DNA from: an uncultured Lachnospiraceae bacterium
GTDB lineage: Bacteria; Bacillota; Clostridia; Lachnospirales; Lachnospiraceae
Assembly: GCA_902780385.1 (NCBI GenBank)
Contig: CACZFF010000022.1
Location: 1-43,490 of the forward strand
Length of the DNA stretch: 43,490 nt
Direction: 5' to 3'
Under the pieces are notes generated by a model. It ran no database searches and was not told where the DNA came from. It saw only the letters and a list, made by a program, of their open reading frames with translations. How positions within the stretch are numbered: position 1 is the stretch's first letter; every line of letters begins with the position of its first letter. Positions 16,057 through 24,197 of the stretch are shown here, piece after piece. The position numbers were made by a program, and so were the translations under genes.

Positions 16057-19000
16057 TTGATCGTACCCAAGCATTATGAAAATCTGTCCGTTCTTCATGA
16101 AGGAACAATGCCGGACAGGGCTTATTATATTCCGGCAGGAAGTCACTTGGAGGGCCTCGATGAAAACAGGGAGGCATCGGACCGCATCACCATGCTGAAC
16201 GGAAAATGGAAATTCCGCTGCTATGACAGCATCTATGATCTGCAGGAGGCGTTTTACCTGCCGGACTTTGATGTTGACGGAGAAGATGCCGGCTTCGAGG
16301 AAATTCCTGTGCCGGGGGTCTGGCAGAATTACGGATATGACTGCCATCAGTACACCAACTTCAAATATCCCTTCCCGGCGGATCCGCCTTATGTGCCCCA
16401 GGAGAATCCCTGCGGCGCCTATGTGCATCGGTTCAATTTTGAAAAGAACGAGGACGTTCCAAGGACTTTCCTTGAATTTGAAGGAGTCGATTCCTGCTTT
16501 TATGTCTGGCTGAACGGATATTATGTCGGCTACAGCCAGGTTTCCCACGCTCTTGCCGAGTTTGAAGTCACTGATGCTCTGCAGGAGGGGGAAAATGTTC
16601 TCGCTGTGCTCGTCCTCAAATGGTGCGACGGAAGCTACCTTGAGGACCAGGACAAATTCCGCATGTCGGGAATCTTCCGCGATGTCTACCTCATGCGCAG
16701 ACCCAGGCAGTGTATTTTTGACTATTTTATCAATACAAAGATCTGCTGGCAGGAAGGCGCCCGGGACAAAGAGGGCGGACAGGCCGGGGGAAGTGAGCAG
16801 GAGAAAGAAAACGTCACGTTGAATACGGGAGCCGGGGAGAAAACCGCAAATCCGGAAAAGTCCTTTTTTGCACCCCGGGCAGCCCGCGCTGAGATTTCCA
16901 TTACGGCCTCTTACCTGGACCGCGAAATCCCGGTCTCGGTCAGGATCCTCGACGGGGATGGAAAGGAGATCGCTGATTTTTCCCTGCGCGGGAGTGCAGC
17001 CGTCAGTATAGATGATCCCCATCTGTGGAACAGCGAGGAACCCTATCTCTATACCATCGTTTTTGAGACAAGCCGTGAGGTCATTTCAGACAGGATTGGA
17101 ATCCGCGAGGTGAGAGTCGACGGAAATGTGCTCAAGATCAATGGTCAGCCTGTCAAATTCCGCGGCGTGAACCGCCACGACTCCGATCCTGTGACGGGAC
17201 CGGTCGTGGATACGGCGCATATGCGGCGCGACCTGGAAATGATGAAGCGCCACAATTTCAATGCCATCCGGACCAGCCATTATCCCAATGCGCCCATGTT
17301 CTGCCAGATGTGCGACAAATACGGATTTTTTGTCATTGACGAGGCTGACAATGAGAGCCACGGCCCCTGGATGCTTTATTACAAAAATGACTCGGACGAA
17401 GAGCGGGCCGCCCGCTGGAATGAGATGATCTCGGACAATCCGGATTTCATCGAGCCGACTCTGGACCGCGTCCGCAAGCTGGTGCACCGGGACAAGAACC
17501 GCCCCTGCGTGGTCATCTGGTCCATGGGCAATGAGTGCGGATACGGCTGCACCTTCGAGAAGGCCCTTCGCTGGACCAAGGAGTTTGATCCTTCCCGCCT
17601 GACCCACTACGAAAGTGCCTATTACCGCGGACGGGCCCGTAAATACGACTACTCCGACATCGACCTCTACAGCAGGATGTATCCTGAATTCGACGATGTC
17701 ATCCGCTACGCCCGGACCGGCTCCGAAAAGAAAAAAGACGGATTGCAGGCAGACCAGGCAGCCGGCGTGCCGGACAAGCCCTACATCCTCTGTGAGTATG
17801 CCCACTCCATGGGAAACGGAGCAGGTGATTACGAAGACTATTTCCGCCTGATCGACAGCTTCGACTGCGTCTGCGGTGCCTTCGTCTGGGAGTGGTGCGA
17901 CCACGCCGTCTACAAGGGAACAGCCCGGGACGGAAGAGCAATCTACTACTATGGCGGCGACCACGGCGAGTATCCAAACGACGGCAGTTTCTGTATGGAC
18001 GGTCTTGTATACCCCGACCGCACACCTCATACCGGCCTGCTCGAATACAAAAATGTACACCGCCCCGCCCGCGTCATTTCATTTATCTGCGGAAGTTCCA
18101 TGCAGGATATCTTTGCAAAGGAAAGGACGGGCCATTCGGCAAAGGCAATGGCCGGACAAGCCGTCATAAGCAGGAAAAATGACAAAAACGAAAAAAATGA
18201 AAAAAACGACAGGAACGACAGCACTGGAAAAAATGAGAAAAATGAAGGACGCGCGACCTGCATCCTGGCTCTCAAAAATGAAATGAATTTTGTCGACCTG
18301 CGCGATTATCTGGCACTGGAATATGAACTTACCTGTGACGATGCCTGTATTGTCTCCGGCGTGATCGCATCACCGCGCATCCCGTCGATACCTCCGCGGC
18401 ACATCGGAAAGATCTATCTCTCTCTACCGGCCCTCCCGGAAAGAGGCCGGATCTATCTGAAAGTGTCCTACATCCTCCGCAAGGCGGATCCCTTCCGTGA
18501 GGAAGGCATGCTGCTCGGCTTTGACGAGATCGCTCTCGCGGGCGGATCCGACGACGAATCCGGACCCTCCACCGGCTGTCGGAAAGAGTCAGCCCCGGCC
18601 GGTCTGTATGCCAACCAGTCGGTCGGGACCCTTGCGGAGGAGGCTGCGGCCCGCGCCCGCGGCATGCAGCCCCTCCGTGTAGAAGAGAGCGACCGAAGGC
18701 TGATCATCAGAGGAGAAAACTTTACCTACACTTACAGTAAACTCTACGGCGTTTTTGAAAAAATGACCTATGCGGGCAGGGAACTTCTGGACCGCCCCAT
18801 GGAAGTCAACATCTGGCGCGCGCCTACCGACAACGACATGTACATCCGCAAAGAGTGGGAGAAAGCCATGTACGACCGGGCCTGCTCCCGCGCTTATACA
18901 ACACAGTACCGCAGCGTGGATGACGGTATCTCCATCTCCAGCCGCATGTCCATGACTGCGGTCACTGTGCAAAAACTGATGGACATAGACTCCCTCTGGA

Positions 19001-19533
19001 CCGTTACACCTGACGGGCGGATCGCAGTGCACATGGATGTCACCCGCAACATGGAATTCCCCGAACTTCCCCGCTTCGGTCTGCGCCTCTTTCTTCCCGA
19101 GAGCATGCAGAATACCGTCTACTACGGCATGGGACCCCTTGAGAGCTACTCTGATAAACACAGAGCCTCCTGGCACGGCCTTTTCGCCGCACCCGTGCGG
19201 GATCTCCACGAAGACTACATCCGCCCCCAGGAGAACGGAAGCCGCTGCGACTGTGATTACGTCACCATCTATGACAATACCCATATACTCACAGCCTACA
19301 GCCACGTACCTTTTTCCTTCAACGCGTCTGACTACACCCAGGAGGAACTGACCGTCAGAGCTCACAACTACGAACTCGAGCCCTGCGGCAGCACCGTGCT
19401 CTGCCTCGACGCCCGCCAGGACGGCATAGGTTCCAACAGCTGCGGCCCCCGCCTCCTGCCCCAATACCGCTTCGACGACCAGCACTTTACCTACGACATG
19501 ACACTCCTCCCCGCACGCGACCCCGCGGAATGA
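16057..19533 (+). CDS. lacZ: Beta-galactosidase, GH2 LacZ type
   Basis: Hydrolyses terminal beta-galactosides such as lactose in the cytoplasm (no signal peptide seen). The TTG start at 16057 is set by AAGGAGGAGAGG (16041-16052). The protein is 1158 aa against about 1020 for E. coli LacZ. The order is jelly-roll domain, immunoglobulin-like domain, TIM barrel with GVNRHDSDPVTG, acid/base Glu493 in WSMGNECG and nucleophile Glu580 in CEYAHSMGN, then the C-terminal small-chain domain (FTYTYSKLYGVFEKM, NIWRAPTDND). Two inserts account for part of the excess: charged low complexity near residues 233-270, and a Lys-Asn-Asp/Glu repeat at residues 706-731. A symporter gene follows, and the AraC gene is divergent. 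Confidence 0.94.
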   Translation: MIVPKHYENLSVLHEGTMPDRAYYIPAGSHLEGLDENREASDRITMLNGKWKFRCYDSIYDLQEAFYLPDFDVDGEDAGFEEIPVPGVWQNYGYDCHQYTNFKYPFPADPPYVPQENPCGAYVHRFNFEKNEDVPRTFLEFEGVDSCFYVWLNGYYVGYSQVSHALAEFEVTDALQEGENVLAVLVLKWCDGSYLEDQDKFRMSGIFRDVYLMRRPRQCIFDYFINTKICWQEGARDKEGGQAGGSEQEKENVTLNTGAGEKTANPEKSFFAPRAARAEISITASYLDREIPVSVRILDGDGKEIADFSLRGSAAVSIDDPHLWNSEEPYLYTIVFETSREVISDRIGIREVRVDGNVLKINGQPVKFRGVNRHDSDPVTGPVVDTAHMRRDLEMMKRHNFNAIRTSHYPNAPMFCQMCDKYGFFVIDEADNESHGPWMLYYKNDSDEERAARWNEMISDNPDFIEPTLDRVRKLVHRDKNRPCVVIWSMGNECGYGCTFEKALRWTKEFDPSRLTHYESAYYRGRARKYDYSDIDLYSRMYPEFDDVIRYARTGSEKKKDGLQADQAAGVPDKPYILCEYAHSMGNGAGDYEDYFRLIDSFDCVCGAFVWEWCDHAVYKGTARDGRAIYYYGGDHGEYPNDGSFCMDGLVYPDRTPHTGLLEYKNVHRPARVISFICGSSMQDIFAKERTGHSAKAMAGQAVISRKNDKNEKNEKNDRNDSTGKNEKNEGRATCILALKNEMNFVDLRDYLALEYELTCDDACIVSGVIASPRIPSIPPRHIGKIYLSLPALPERGRIYLKVSYILRKADPFREEGMLLGFDEIALAGGSDDESGPSTGCRKESAPAGLYANQSVGTLAEEAAARARGMQPLRVEESDRRLIIRGENFTYTYSKLYGVFEKMTYAGRELLDRPMEVNIWRAPTDNDMYIRKEWEKAMYDRACSRAYTTQYRSVDDGISISSRMSMTAVTVQKLMDIDSLWTVTPDGRIAVHMDVTRNMEFPELPRFGLRLFLPESMQNTVYYGMGPLESYSDKHRASWHGLFAAPVRDLHEDYIRPQENGSRCDCDYVTIYDNTHILTAYSHVPFSFNASDYTQEELTVRAHNYELEPCGSTVLCLDARQDGIGSNSCGPRLLPQYRFDDQHFTYDMTLLPARDPAE
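18175..18249 (+). repeat. 9-bp-unit repeat in the beta-galactosidase gene
   Basis: Codons of the pattern Lys/Arg-Asn-Asp/Glu (AAA AAT GAC and variants) are repeated about seven times with a short Ser-Thr-Gly break, giving residues 707-731. The same tripeptide pattern occurs in cdaR at 21954-22007. Confidence 0.88.
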
Positions 19534-19567
19534 GTCACGAGGGACGGTTCTGCCTGACTCATTTTTT
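19531..19567 (+). terminator. Intrinsic terminator of the beta-galactosidase gene
   Basis: TGAGTCA (19531-19537) begins on the stop codon and pairs with TGACTCA (19555-19561), followed by TTTTTT (19562-19567). It leaves the downstream symporter gene partly uncoupled. Confidence 0.75.
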
Positions 19568-19591
19568 GAGACACCGGGACACGAGGGACGG
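19536..19591 (+). repeat. Two copies of CACGAGGGACGG
   Basis: The 12-mer occurs at 19536-19547 and 19580-19591. It resembles the GGGAC-CGGGGACGG palindromic elements seen between genes in some Firmicutes, so it may be a REP-like element. That resemblance is from memory and not tested. Confidence 0.5.
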
Positions 19592-19640
19592 CTCGCTGAC
19601 CGTCGTGCGGTGTGTGATCCTGAGACTTCATGCCTACTTA

Positions 19641-19674
19641 ATGGAATAGTATTTAAGATGGAATAGTATTTAAG
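19641..19674 (+). repeat. Perfect 17-bp tandem duplication before the symporter gene
   Basis: ATGGAATAGTATTTAAG is present twice, at 19641-19657 and 19658-19674, two bases before the AGGAG ribosome binding site. Each copy carries a -10-like TAGTAT. Confidence 0.95.
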
Positions 19675-19688
19675 CAAGGAGAGATTTG

Positions 19689-21089
19689 ATGGAAGAAAAA
19701 AGATATTTAAACTGGTACAACAAGATTGGCTACGGTTCGGGAGATATCGCCGGCAATGTCGTGTACGCGCTGCTGTCCGCTTTTGTTATGATCTTCCTGA
19801 CAGATACAGTCGGGATGAACGCCGGCATCGTCGGCACCCTGATCGCGGTCTCCAAGCTCTTTGACGGAATCAGCGACATCTTCTTCGGATCGATGATCGA
19901 CAAGACCCACAGCAAAATGGGAAAAGCCCGCCCCTGGATGTTCTACGGATATTTCGGCTGTGCCGTCTGCCTGGTCGCGATCTTCTGCATTCCGGCTGAC
20001 ATCAGCGCCAAAGCCCAGTATGCCTGGTTCTTTATCGCTTACACTCTGCTGAACGCCGGCTTCTACACCGCCAATAACATCGCCTATTCCGCCCTGACCG
20101 CCCTCATCACGAAAAACAATCAGGAGCGCGTCCAGATGGGCTCCATCCGCTTCATGTTCGCCTTCGGCACCAGCATGCTGATCCAGACCATCACCGTCGG
20201 CCTGGTCGCCTATTTCGGAGGCGGCGCGGCTGCCTGGCGCACAGTTGCGGTCATTTACGCGATCGTCGGCGTGATTTCCAATACACTCTCCGTCATGTCT
20301 GTCAAGGAACTCTCCCCCGAGGAACTGGCGGATGAGGAAGAGGAGAAGGCTGCTGCCAGGGCGGAGGAAAAATACACCCTCATCGATGCATTCGGCCTTC
20401 TGATCCGCAACAAGTATTACCTGATGATCTGCGCCTCCTATATCCTGATGCAGATCTACTCCGCGACCCTCAACATGGGCATCTACTACATGACCTATAT
20501 CCTGAAAAACGCCAATCTCCTCGGCGTCTTTTCCTGGGCCATCAATATTCCCATGATCATCGGTCTTCTCTTCACACCGGCCATGGTCGCCCGCTTCCGC
20601 GGCATGTACAAGCTGAATCTCATGGGCTACACACTCGGCACAGCCGGCCGTCTGGGCGTTGTTGCCGCCGGCTACATGGGCAGCGTTCCCCTCATGCTCT
20701 TTTTCACCGCCATCGCCGCGATCGGCATGAGTCCCCTGCAGGGCGACATGAACGCCCTGATCGCCACTTGCTCCGAGTACACCTATCTGCGGACCGGAAA
20801 ACGTGTTGACGGCACCATGTACTCCTGCACATCCCTGGGCACCAAACTGGGCGGAGGCATCGGGACCGCACTTGCCGGCTGGCTCCTTGCCTTCTCCGGA
20901 TATGTCGGCGGTGCGGCCGTCCAGTCGGCCTCCACCCTGACCATGCTCCACATCATGTACCTCTGGATCCCCATGTGCATCAACCTTGTCATCACCCTCA
21001 TCCTCTCCCGGATGAATGTCGAACATGCTGTGGAAGAAGAGAGAGCCGCTCTTCATGCAGCTGCCGCCGGCCGCTCCGGGATCAGATGA
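19689..21089 (+). CDS. GPH-family sugar:cation symporter
   Basis: A melibiose-permease-like membrane transporter, probably taking up beta-galactosides for the GH2 enzyme encoded just before it. The start is ATG 19689, seven bases after AGGAG 19677-19681. A TTG directly before it is too close to that site. The 466-aa protein opens NWYNKIGYGSGDIAGNVVYAL, the usual GPH start with the conserved Asp in the first helix. It then shows KLFDGISDIFFGSMIDKTHSKMGKARPWM, the GPH/MFS loop, and about twelve hydrophobic segments. The alternative GPH substrates, glycosides or uronides, cannot be excluded. Confidence 0.92.
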   Translation: MEEKRYLNWYNKIGYGSGDIAGNVVYALLSAFVMIFLTDTVGMNAGIVGTLIAVSKLFDGISDIFFGSMIDKTHSKMGKARPWMFYGYFGCAVCLVAIFCIPADISAKAQYAWFFIAYTLLNAGFYTANNIAYSALTALITKNNQERVQMGSIRFMFAFGTSMLIQTITVGLVAYFGGGAAAWRTVAVIYAIVGVISNTLSVMSVKELSPEELADEEEEKAAARAEEKYTLIDAFGLLIRNKYYLMICASYILMQIYSATLNMGIYYMTYILKNANLLGVFSWAINIPMIIGLLFTPAMVARFRGMYKLNLMGYTLGTAGRLGVVAAGYMGSVPLMLFFTAIAAIGMSPLQGDMNALIATCSEYTYLRTGKRVDGTMYSCTSLGTKLGGGIGTALAGWLLAFSGYVGGAAVQSASTLTMLHIMYLWIPMCINLVITLILSRMNVEHAVEEERAALHAAAAGRSGIR

Positions 21090-21136
21090 CGGATCGGTAA
21101 AAACATCTCAAAGCCGGCGCAGGCTTGACATGAAAG

Positions 21137-21211
21137 AGCCGGCCGAATGATAGCCGGCCGAATGATAGCCAGCCAAATGAGCTCTGACCAAATGAGAGCC
21201 GGCCAAATGAC
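21137..21211 (+). repeat. 15-bp tandem repeat, five copies, upstream of cdaR
   Basis: Units start at 21137, 21152, 21167, 21182 and 21197 and follow AGCCGGCCGAATGAT with increasing change (the fourth unit begins CTCTGACC). The array lies between the symporter stop and the cdaR promoter. Confidence 0.9.
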
Positions 21212-21225
21212 TTTCTCCTGACTCA

Positions 21226-21253
21226 TTGAGAAAGCCTTCTTATCTGCTATAAT
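21226..21253 (+). promoter_or_regulatory. Promoter with extended -10 upstream of cdaR
   Basis: TTGAGA (21226-21231), a 16-bp spacer, then a perfect TATAAT (21248-21253) preceded by TGC (TGnTATAAT). The predicted start is near 21260. It points into a terminator hairpin ten bases later. Confidence 0.75.
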
Positions 21254-21268
21254 CAATACAGAACTGCG

Positions 21269-21308
21269 GACCGGAACCGGCGGGAGCACGTCGGTTCCGG
21301 TCTTTTTT
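21269..21308 (+). terminator. Terminator or attenuator in the cdaR leader
   Basis: GACCGGAACCG (21269-21279) pairs perfectly with CGGTTCCGGTC (21292-21302) and is followed by TTTTTT (21303-21308). With the promoter at 21226-21253 it would give a transcript of about 50 bases unless read through. Confidence 0.85.
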
Positions 21309-21317
21309 GATCAAAAT

Positions 21318-21377
21318 ATATATGATGTAAAGGCCTAAAGGTATCCATAGCCACCTTTTGACCTCAATATCATATAT
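21318..21377 (+). promoter_or_regulatory. Long stem-loop before the cdaR ribosome binding site
   Basis: ATATATGAT (21318-21326) pairs with ATCATATAT (21369-21377). Inside it AGG 21331-21333 can pair with CCT 21362-21364, and AAAGGT 21337-21342 with ACCTTT 21353-21358. It lies between the terminator and GGAGG at 21398. I recognise no riboswitch family. Confidence 0.5.
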
Positions 21378-21407
21378 GAGCAATTCATTGTTTTTTTGGA
21401 GGCAGCC

Positions 21408-22649
21408 ATGATCGAACCCGAACTGGCCCGCAGATTCATAGAGCAGGTGACTCAGTTTACGGAATACAACATCAATATCATGGATGAAAACGGAGTGATC
21501 ATAGCCAGCCGGGATCCCGGGCGGATCGGCACTTATCATGAGGTGGCGGACCGCATTGTCAAGGGAACCGGGGATGTGATCGTGATCCGCGATGACCGGA
21601 TGTTCCCGGGCGTCCTTCCCGGCATCAACATGGCGATCATGCACGAGGGCCGCAAGGAGGGCGTCGTCGGTGTCACGGGCGATCCGGACAAGATCCGCGA
21701 TGTCGCCATGATCACCCGCATGGCCATGGAAGCCATGCTGAAATATGAAAAGCAGCAGGAGAGCATCCGACTGAGAAGGAGCCGTAAGGAACACTTTATC
21801 AACCTCCTGACCCAGGTGGAGTTTGCCAGCCCCACCGAGATCCGCGGGATCGCCCGCCAGCTGGAATACGAAGAGTCCCTGGTGCGGGTGCCCATCCTCT
21901 GCAGGATCAAAAGCTTCGATACGGATCCGGGTACAGATTCCCGGAAAGGCGGGAATGACAGGAATGGCAGGAATGACAGGAATGACAGGAATGACAGGAA
22001 TGACAGGCTCTCCGATCCATCCTTTCCGCCCCGCTCTGACCTGCAGCAAGTGGTTGACGCTCTGCGCCGCGGCAAGGGCCATCATTCACAGGATCTCAGC
22101 TTTATCCTGGATGAGACGCATATCCTTGTATTCAAAACGATTAGGGCAGACAGCAGGAACAGTTTTGTCGATTACCGCAGGGAGATCGGGGATTACCTCG
22201 AATATACTCTCCGCTGGCTGCGGGAGAGAAAGACTGCGGCCGTCTTTTACATCGGAACCCTGCAGAACTCTTTTTCTCAATATTACTATGCCTGTCGCCA
22301 CTGCAAATGGCTGGAGTCCCATGTCGGCGAAACCGGGGAAATCGTATTTTTCATGGACCATCTCAAGGAGTATTTCCGGACCCTGGTGCCGCGGCAGGAG
22401 CTGCAGAGAGTCTTTCATGTCTGCGAGACCATGCTGGACAAGAGTACCGCAAAGCAGTTTTCGGAGATGACCGCTGCGTTGGAGGAGACCAACTACAACC
22501 TGACAAAGGCGGCGCAGATGCTCTATGTGCACAAAAATACGCTGGTCTACAGATACAACAAGATGAAGGACTATCTGGGGATCGATCCGCTGGAGCGGTC
22601 ACAGGACAGGACCTTTTTGGAACTGCTCCATCTTTATTTGGAAAAATAA
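21408..22649 (+). CDS. cdaR: CdaR-type sugar-diacid regulator
   Basis: Probably senses glucarate, galactarate or glycerate and controls their catabolic genes. Start ATG 21408 follows GGAGG (21398-21402). A frame start at 21396 would lie inside that site. The 413-aa protein has an N-terminal diacid-recognition domain (residues 1-130: ITQFTEYNINIMDENGVIIASRDPGRIGTYHE-type sequence), a middle region, and a C-terminal PucR-type helix-turn-helix (NYNLTKAAQMLYVHKNTLVY) ending LLHLYLEK. Residues 183-200 are six Asn-Asp/Gly-Arg repeats absent from normal CdaR. The next gene is glycerate kinase, a classic CdaR target in E. coli, and glucarate/galactarate genes follow at 33-43 kb. Confidence 0.9.
   Translation: MIEPELARRFIEQVTQFTEYNINIMDENGVIIASRDPGRIGTYHEVADRIVKGTGDVIVIRDDRMFPGVLPGINMAIMHEGRKEGVVGVTGDPDKIRDVAMITRMAMEAMLKYEKQQESIRLRRSRKEHFINLLTQVEFASPTEIRGIARQLEYEESLVRVPILCRIKSFDTDPGTDSRKGGNDRNGRNDRNDRNDRNDRLSDPSFPPRSDLQQVVDALRRGKGHHSQDLSFILDETHILVFKTIRADSRNSFVDYRREIGDYLEYTLRWLRERKTAAVFYIGTLQNSFSQYYYACRHCKWLESHVGETGEIVFFMDHLKEYFRTLVPRQELQRVFHVCETMLDKSTAKQFSEMTAALEETNYNLTKAAQMLYVHKNTLVYRYNKMKDYLGIDPLERSQDRTFLELLHLYLEK
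21954..22007 (+). repeat. 9-bp repeat, six copies, inside cdaR
   Basis: AATGACAGG repeated six times (one copy has GGC for GAC), encoding (Asn-Asp-Arg)6. The near-perfect copies suggest recent expansion. A change in copy number would keep the frame. Confidence 0.97.
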
Positions 22650-22721
22650 AAACAGGCCCGCCCTTCAAAGCGTCTGCTCTTGATATATCCTTGTAAGGCG
22701 CAGACAAATACAGGGAAATGG

Positions 22722-22771
22722 AAAAAGAACGCATGTTTTGTGTTGCTGATACAAATACCTGCGTTCTTTTT
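22722..22771 (+). terminator. Terminator after cdaR
   Basis: AAAAAGAACGCA (22722-22733) pairs with TGCGTTCTTTTT (22760-22771), with an inner TTTGT/ACAAA helix. It separates cdaR from the glycerate kinase gene. Beyond it TATAAT at 22809-22814 is a likely -10 for the kinase gene, with a poor -35. Confidence 0.85.
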
Positions 22772-22932
22772 ATTATGTCTGAATCTGTTAAAAACCCGGC
22801 CATGAGGTTATAATATATACAAGTTAAGAGGAGAGAACAAAAACAGTAAAGATTTAGAGTAAAAATGTTTAAAAAGGACTTAGACAGCAGGTAAAAGGGG
22901 ATTGGTACAATAGGACAAAGAGGAGGTAAGAC

Positions 22933-24075
22933 ATGAAACTTGTATTTGCATCGGATTCTTTTAAGGGAACTGTTTCCAGCGAGCAGACAGTGGAGCTCCT
23001 CACAAAGGCCGCACACGAAGTGTTCGGACCCTGTGAGACCGTGGGTGTCCCGGTTGCGGACGGCGGCGAGGGAACCACTGACGCGGTCATTCAGGCCAGA
23101 AAGGGAGAGAAGGTTTTCGTCAACGTACACGGACCTCTGATGGAGAGCGTCAATGCCTACTATGGAAAGCTCAGCGGCAGCGAAGCGGTCCTCGAGATGG
23201 CGCAGGCCTCCGGACTTCCCATGGTGCCCGAAGAACTCAGGAATCCTCTGAATACAACCACCTACGGCACCGGCGAGCTGGTGAAAGCAGCCCTCGATCA
23301 GGGCTTTACGGATATCTCCATTGCGATCGGCGGCTCCGCGACCAACGACGGCGGCATGGGCTTTGCCAGTGCCCTCGGTGTAAAATTCTACGACGCGGAA
23401 GGCAATGTCCTGGAAGGCAAGGGCAGCGAGCTCGAGAAGGTTGTCCATATCGATATGAGCGGTCTGGATGAGCGCGCGAAAAAAGCCCACTTCACTGTCA
23501 TGTGCGATGTCACAAATCCTCTCTGCGGCAAAGACGGCGCGACCTATACCTTCGGCAAGCAGAAGGGCGGCACCCCCGAGATCCTGGACCGCCTGGAAAA
23601 GGGCATGTGCAACTACAGGGATGTCATCATCAAAGAGTTCGGCGTGAATCCCGATGAGACCCCCGGAACCGGTGCGGCAGGCGGACTTGGCGCAGCTCTT
23701 CAGATTTATCTGAATGCCGAGATGAAGTCCGGTATCGAGACAGTTCTGGACCTGATCGATTTTGATGCTCTCATCGAGGGCGCTGACCTGGTCGTGACCG
23801 GCGAGGGCAGGACAGACTGGCAGAGCTGCTTCGGCAAAGTCATGCAGGGCGTCGGCGACCGCGCAAAGAAACACGACATTCCCGTTACAGCACTCTGCGG
23901 CGGCCTCGGAGAGGGCTATGACCAGATCTATGAGCACGGAATCGATTCCATCATTACCACTGTGGACGGCCCCATGCCTCTCTCTCAGGCACTTGAAGAA
24001 GCAGTTGACCTCTATTATAAGGGTGCCATCCGTATGTTCCGCATGGTCCGCGCCGGTATGAAGATCCGCAAATAA
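22933..24075 (+). CDS. garK: Glycerate kinase (GarK/GlxK family)
   Basis: Phosphorylates D-glycerate, the product of tartronate semialdehyde reductase, to 2-phosphoglycerate (or 3-phosphoglycerate in some families), linking sugar-diacid breakdown to glycolysis. Start ATG 22933 has AGGAGG at 22921-22926. The 380-aa protein has normal family length. It opens MKLVFASDSFKGTVSSEQ and continues with VPVADGGEGTTDA, IGGSATNDGGMG, GTGAAGGLGAAL and VTGEGRTDWQS, all glycerate kinase blocks. It is next to cdaR but 15 kb from garD and garR, which make its substrate. A -10 box at 22809-22814 and the terminator at 22722-22771 suggest its own promoter. Confidence 0.95.
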   Translation: MKLVFASDSFKGTVSSEQTVELLTKAAHEVFGPCETVGVPVADGGEGTTDAVIQARKGEKVFVNVHGPLMESVNAYYGKLSGSEAVLEMAQASGLPMVPEELRNPLNTTTYGTGELVKAALDQGFTDISIAIGGSATNDGGMGFASALGVKFYDAEGNVLEGKGSELEKVVHIDMSGLDERAKKAHFTVMCDVTNPLCGKDGATYTFGKQKGGTPEILDRLEKGMCNYRDVIIKEFGVNPDETPGTGAAGGLGAALQIYLNAEMKSGIETVLDLIDFDALIEGADLVVTGEGRTDWQSCFGKVMQGVGDRAKKHDIPVTALCGGLGEGYDQIYEHGIDSIITTVDGPMPLSQALEEAVDLYYKGAIRMFRMVRAGMKIRK

Positions 24076-24125
24076 AGATTCCGATTACTTTATTATTAGA
24101 GCATTATCGTCAGAGTTCACAAAAA

Positions 24126-24175
24126 AGAAGTTCTTCACACTGGGATAAGTCCCGGTGAAGAACTTCTCTTTTTTT
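24126..24175. terminator. Bidirectional terminator between convergent genes, copy 1
   Basis: AGAAGTTCTTCAC (24126-24138) pairs with GTGAAGAACTTCT (24155-24167). A-runs lie before and T-runs after it (24169-24175), so it can work on both strands between the glycerate kinase gene and the convergent ABC permease gene. The same two arms recur at 33278-33319. Confidence 0.9.
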
Positions 24176-24197
24176 CCCTCTTTTATTTCTTTTTCTT

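Noticed and set aside
21053-21289. Small protein with a repeated Ile-Arg-Pro-Ala motif on the minus strand
   Set aside because: It is only the translation of the 15-bp tandem array, overlaps the symporter end and the cdaR promoter, and has no ribosome binding site.
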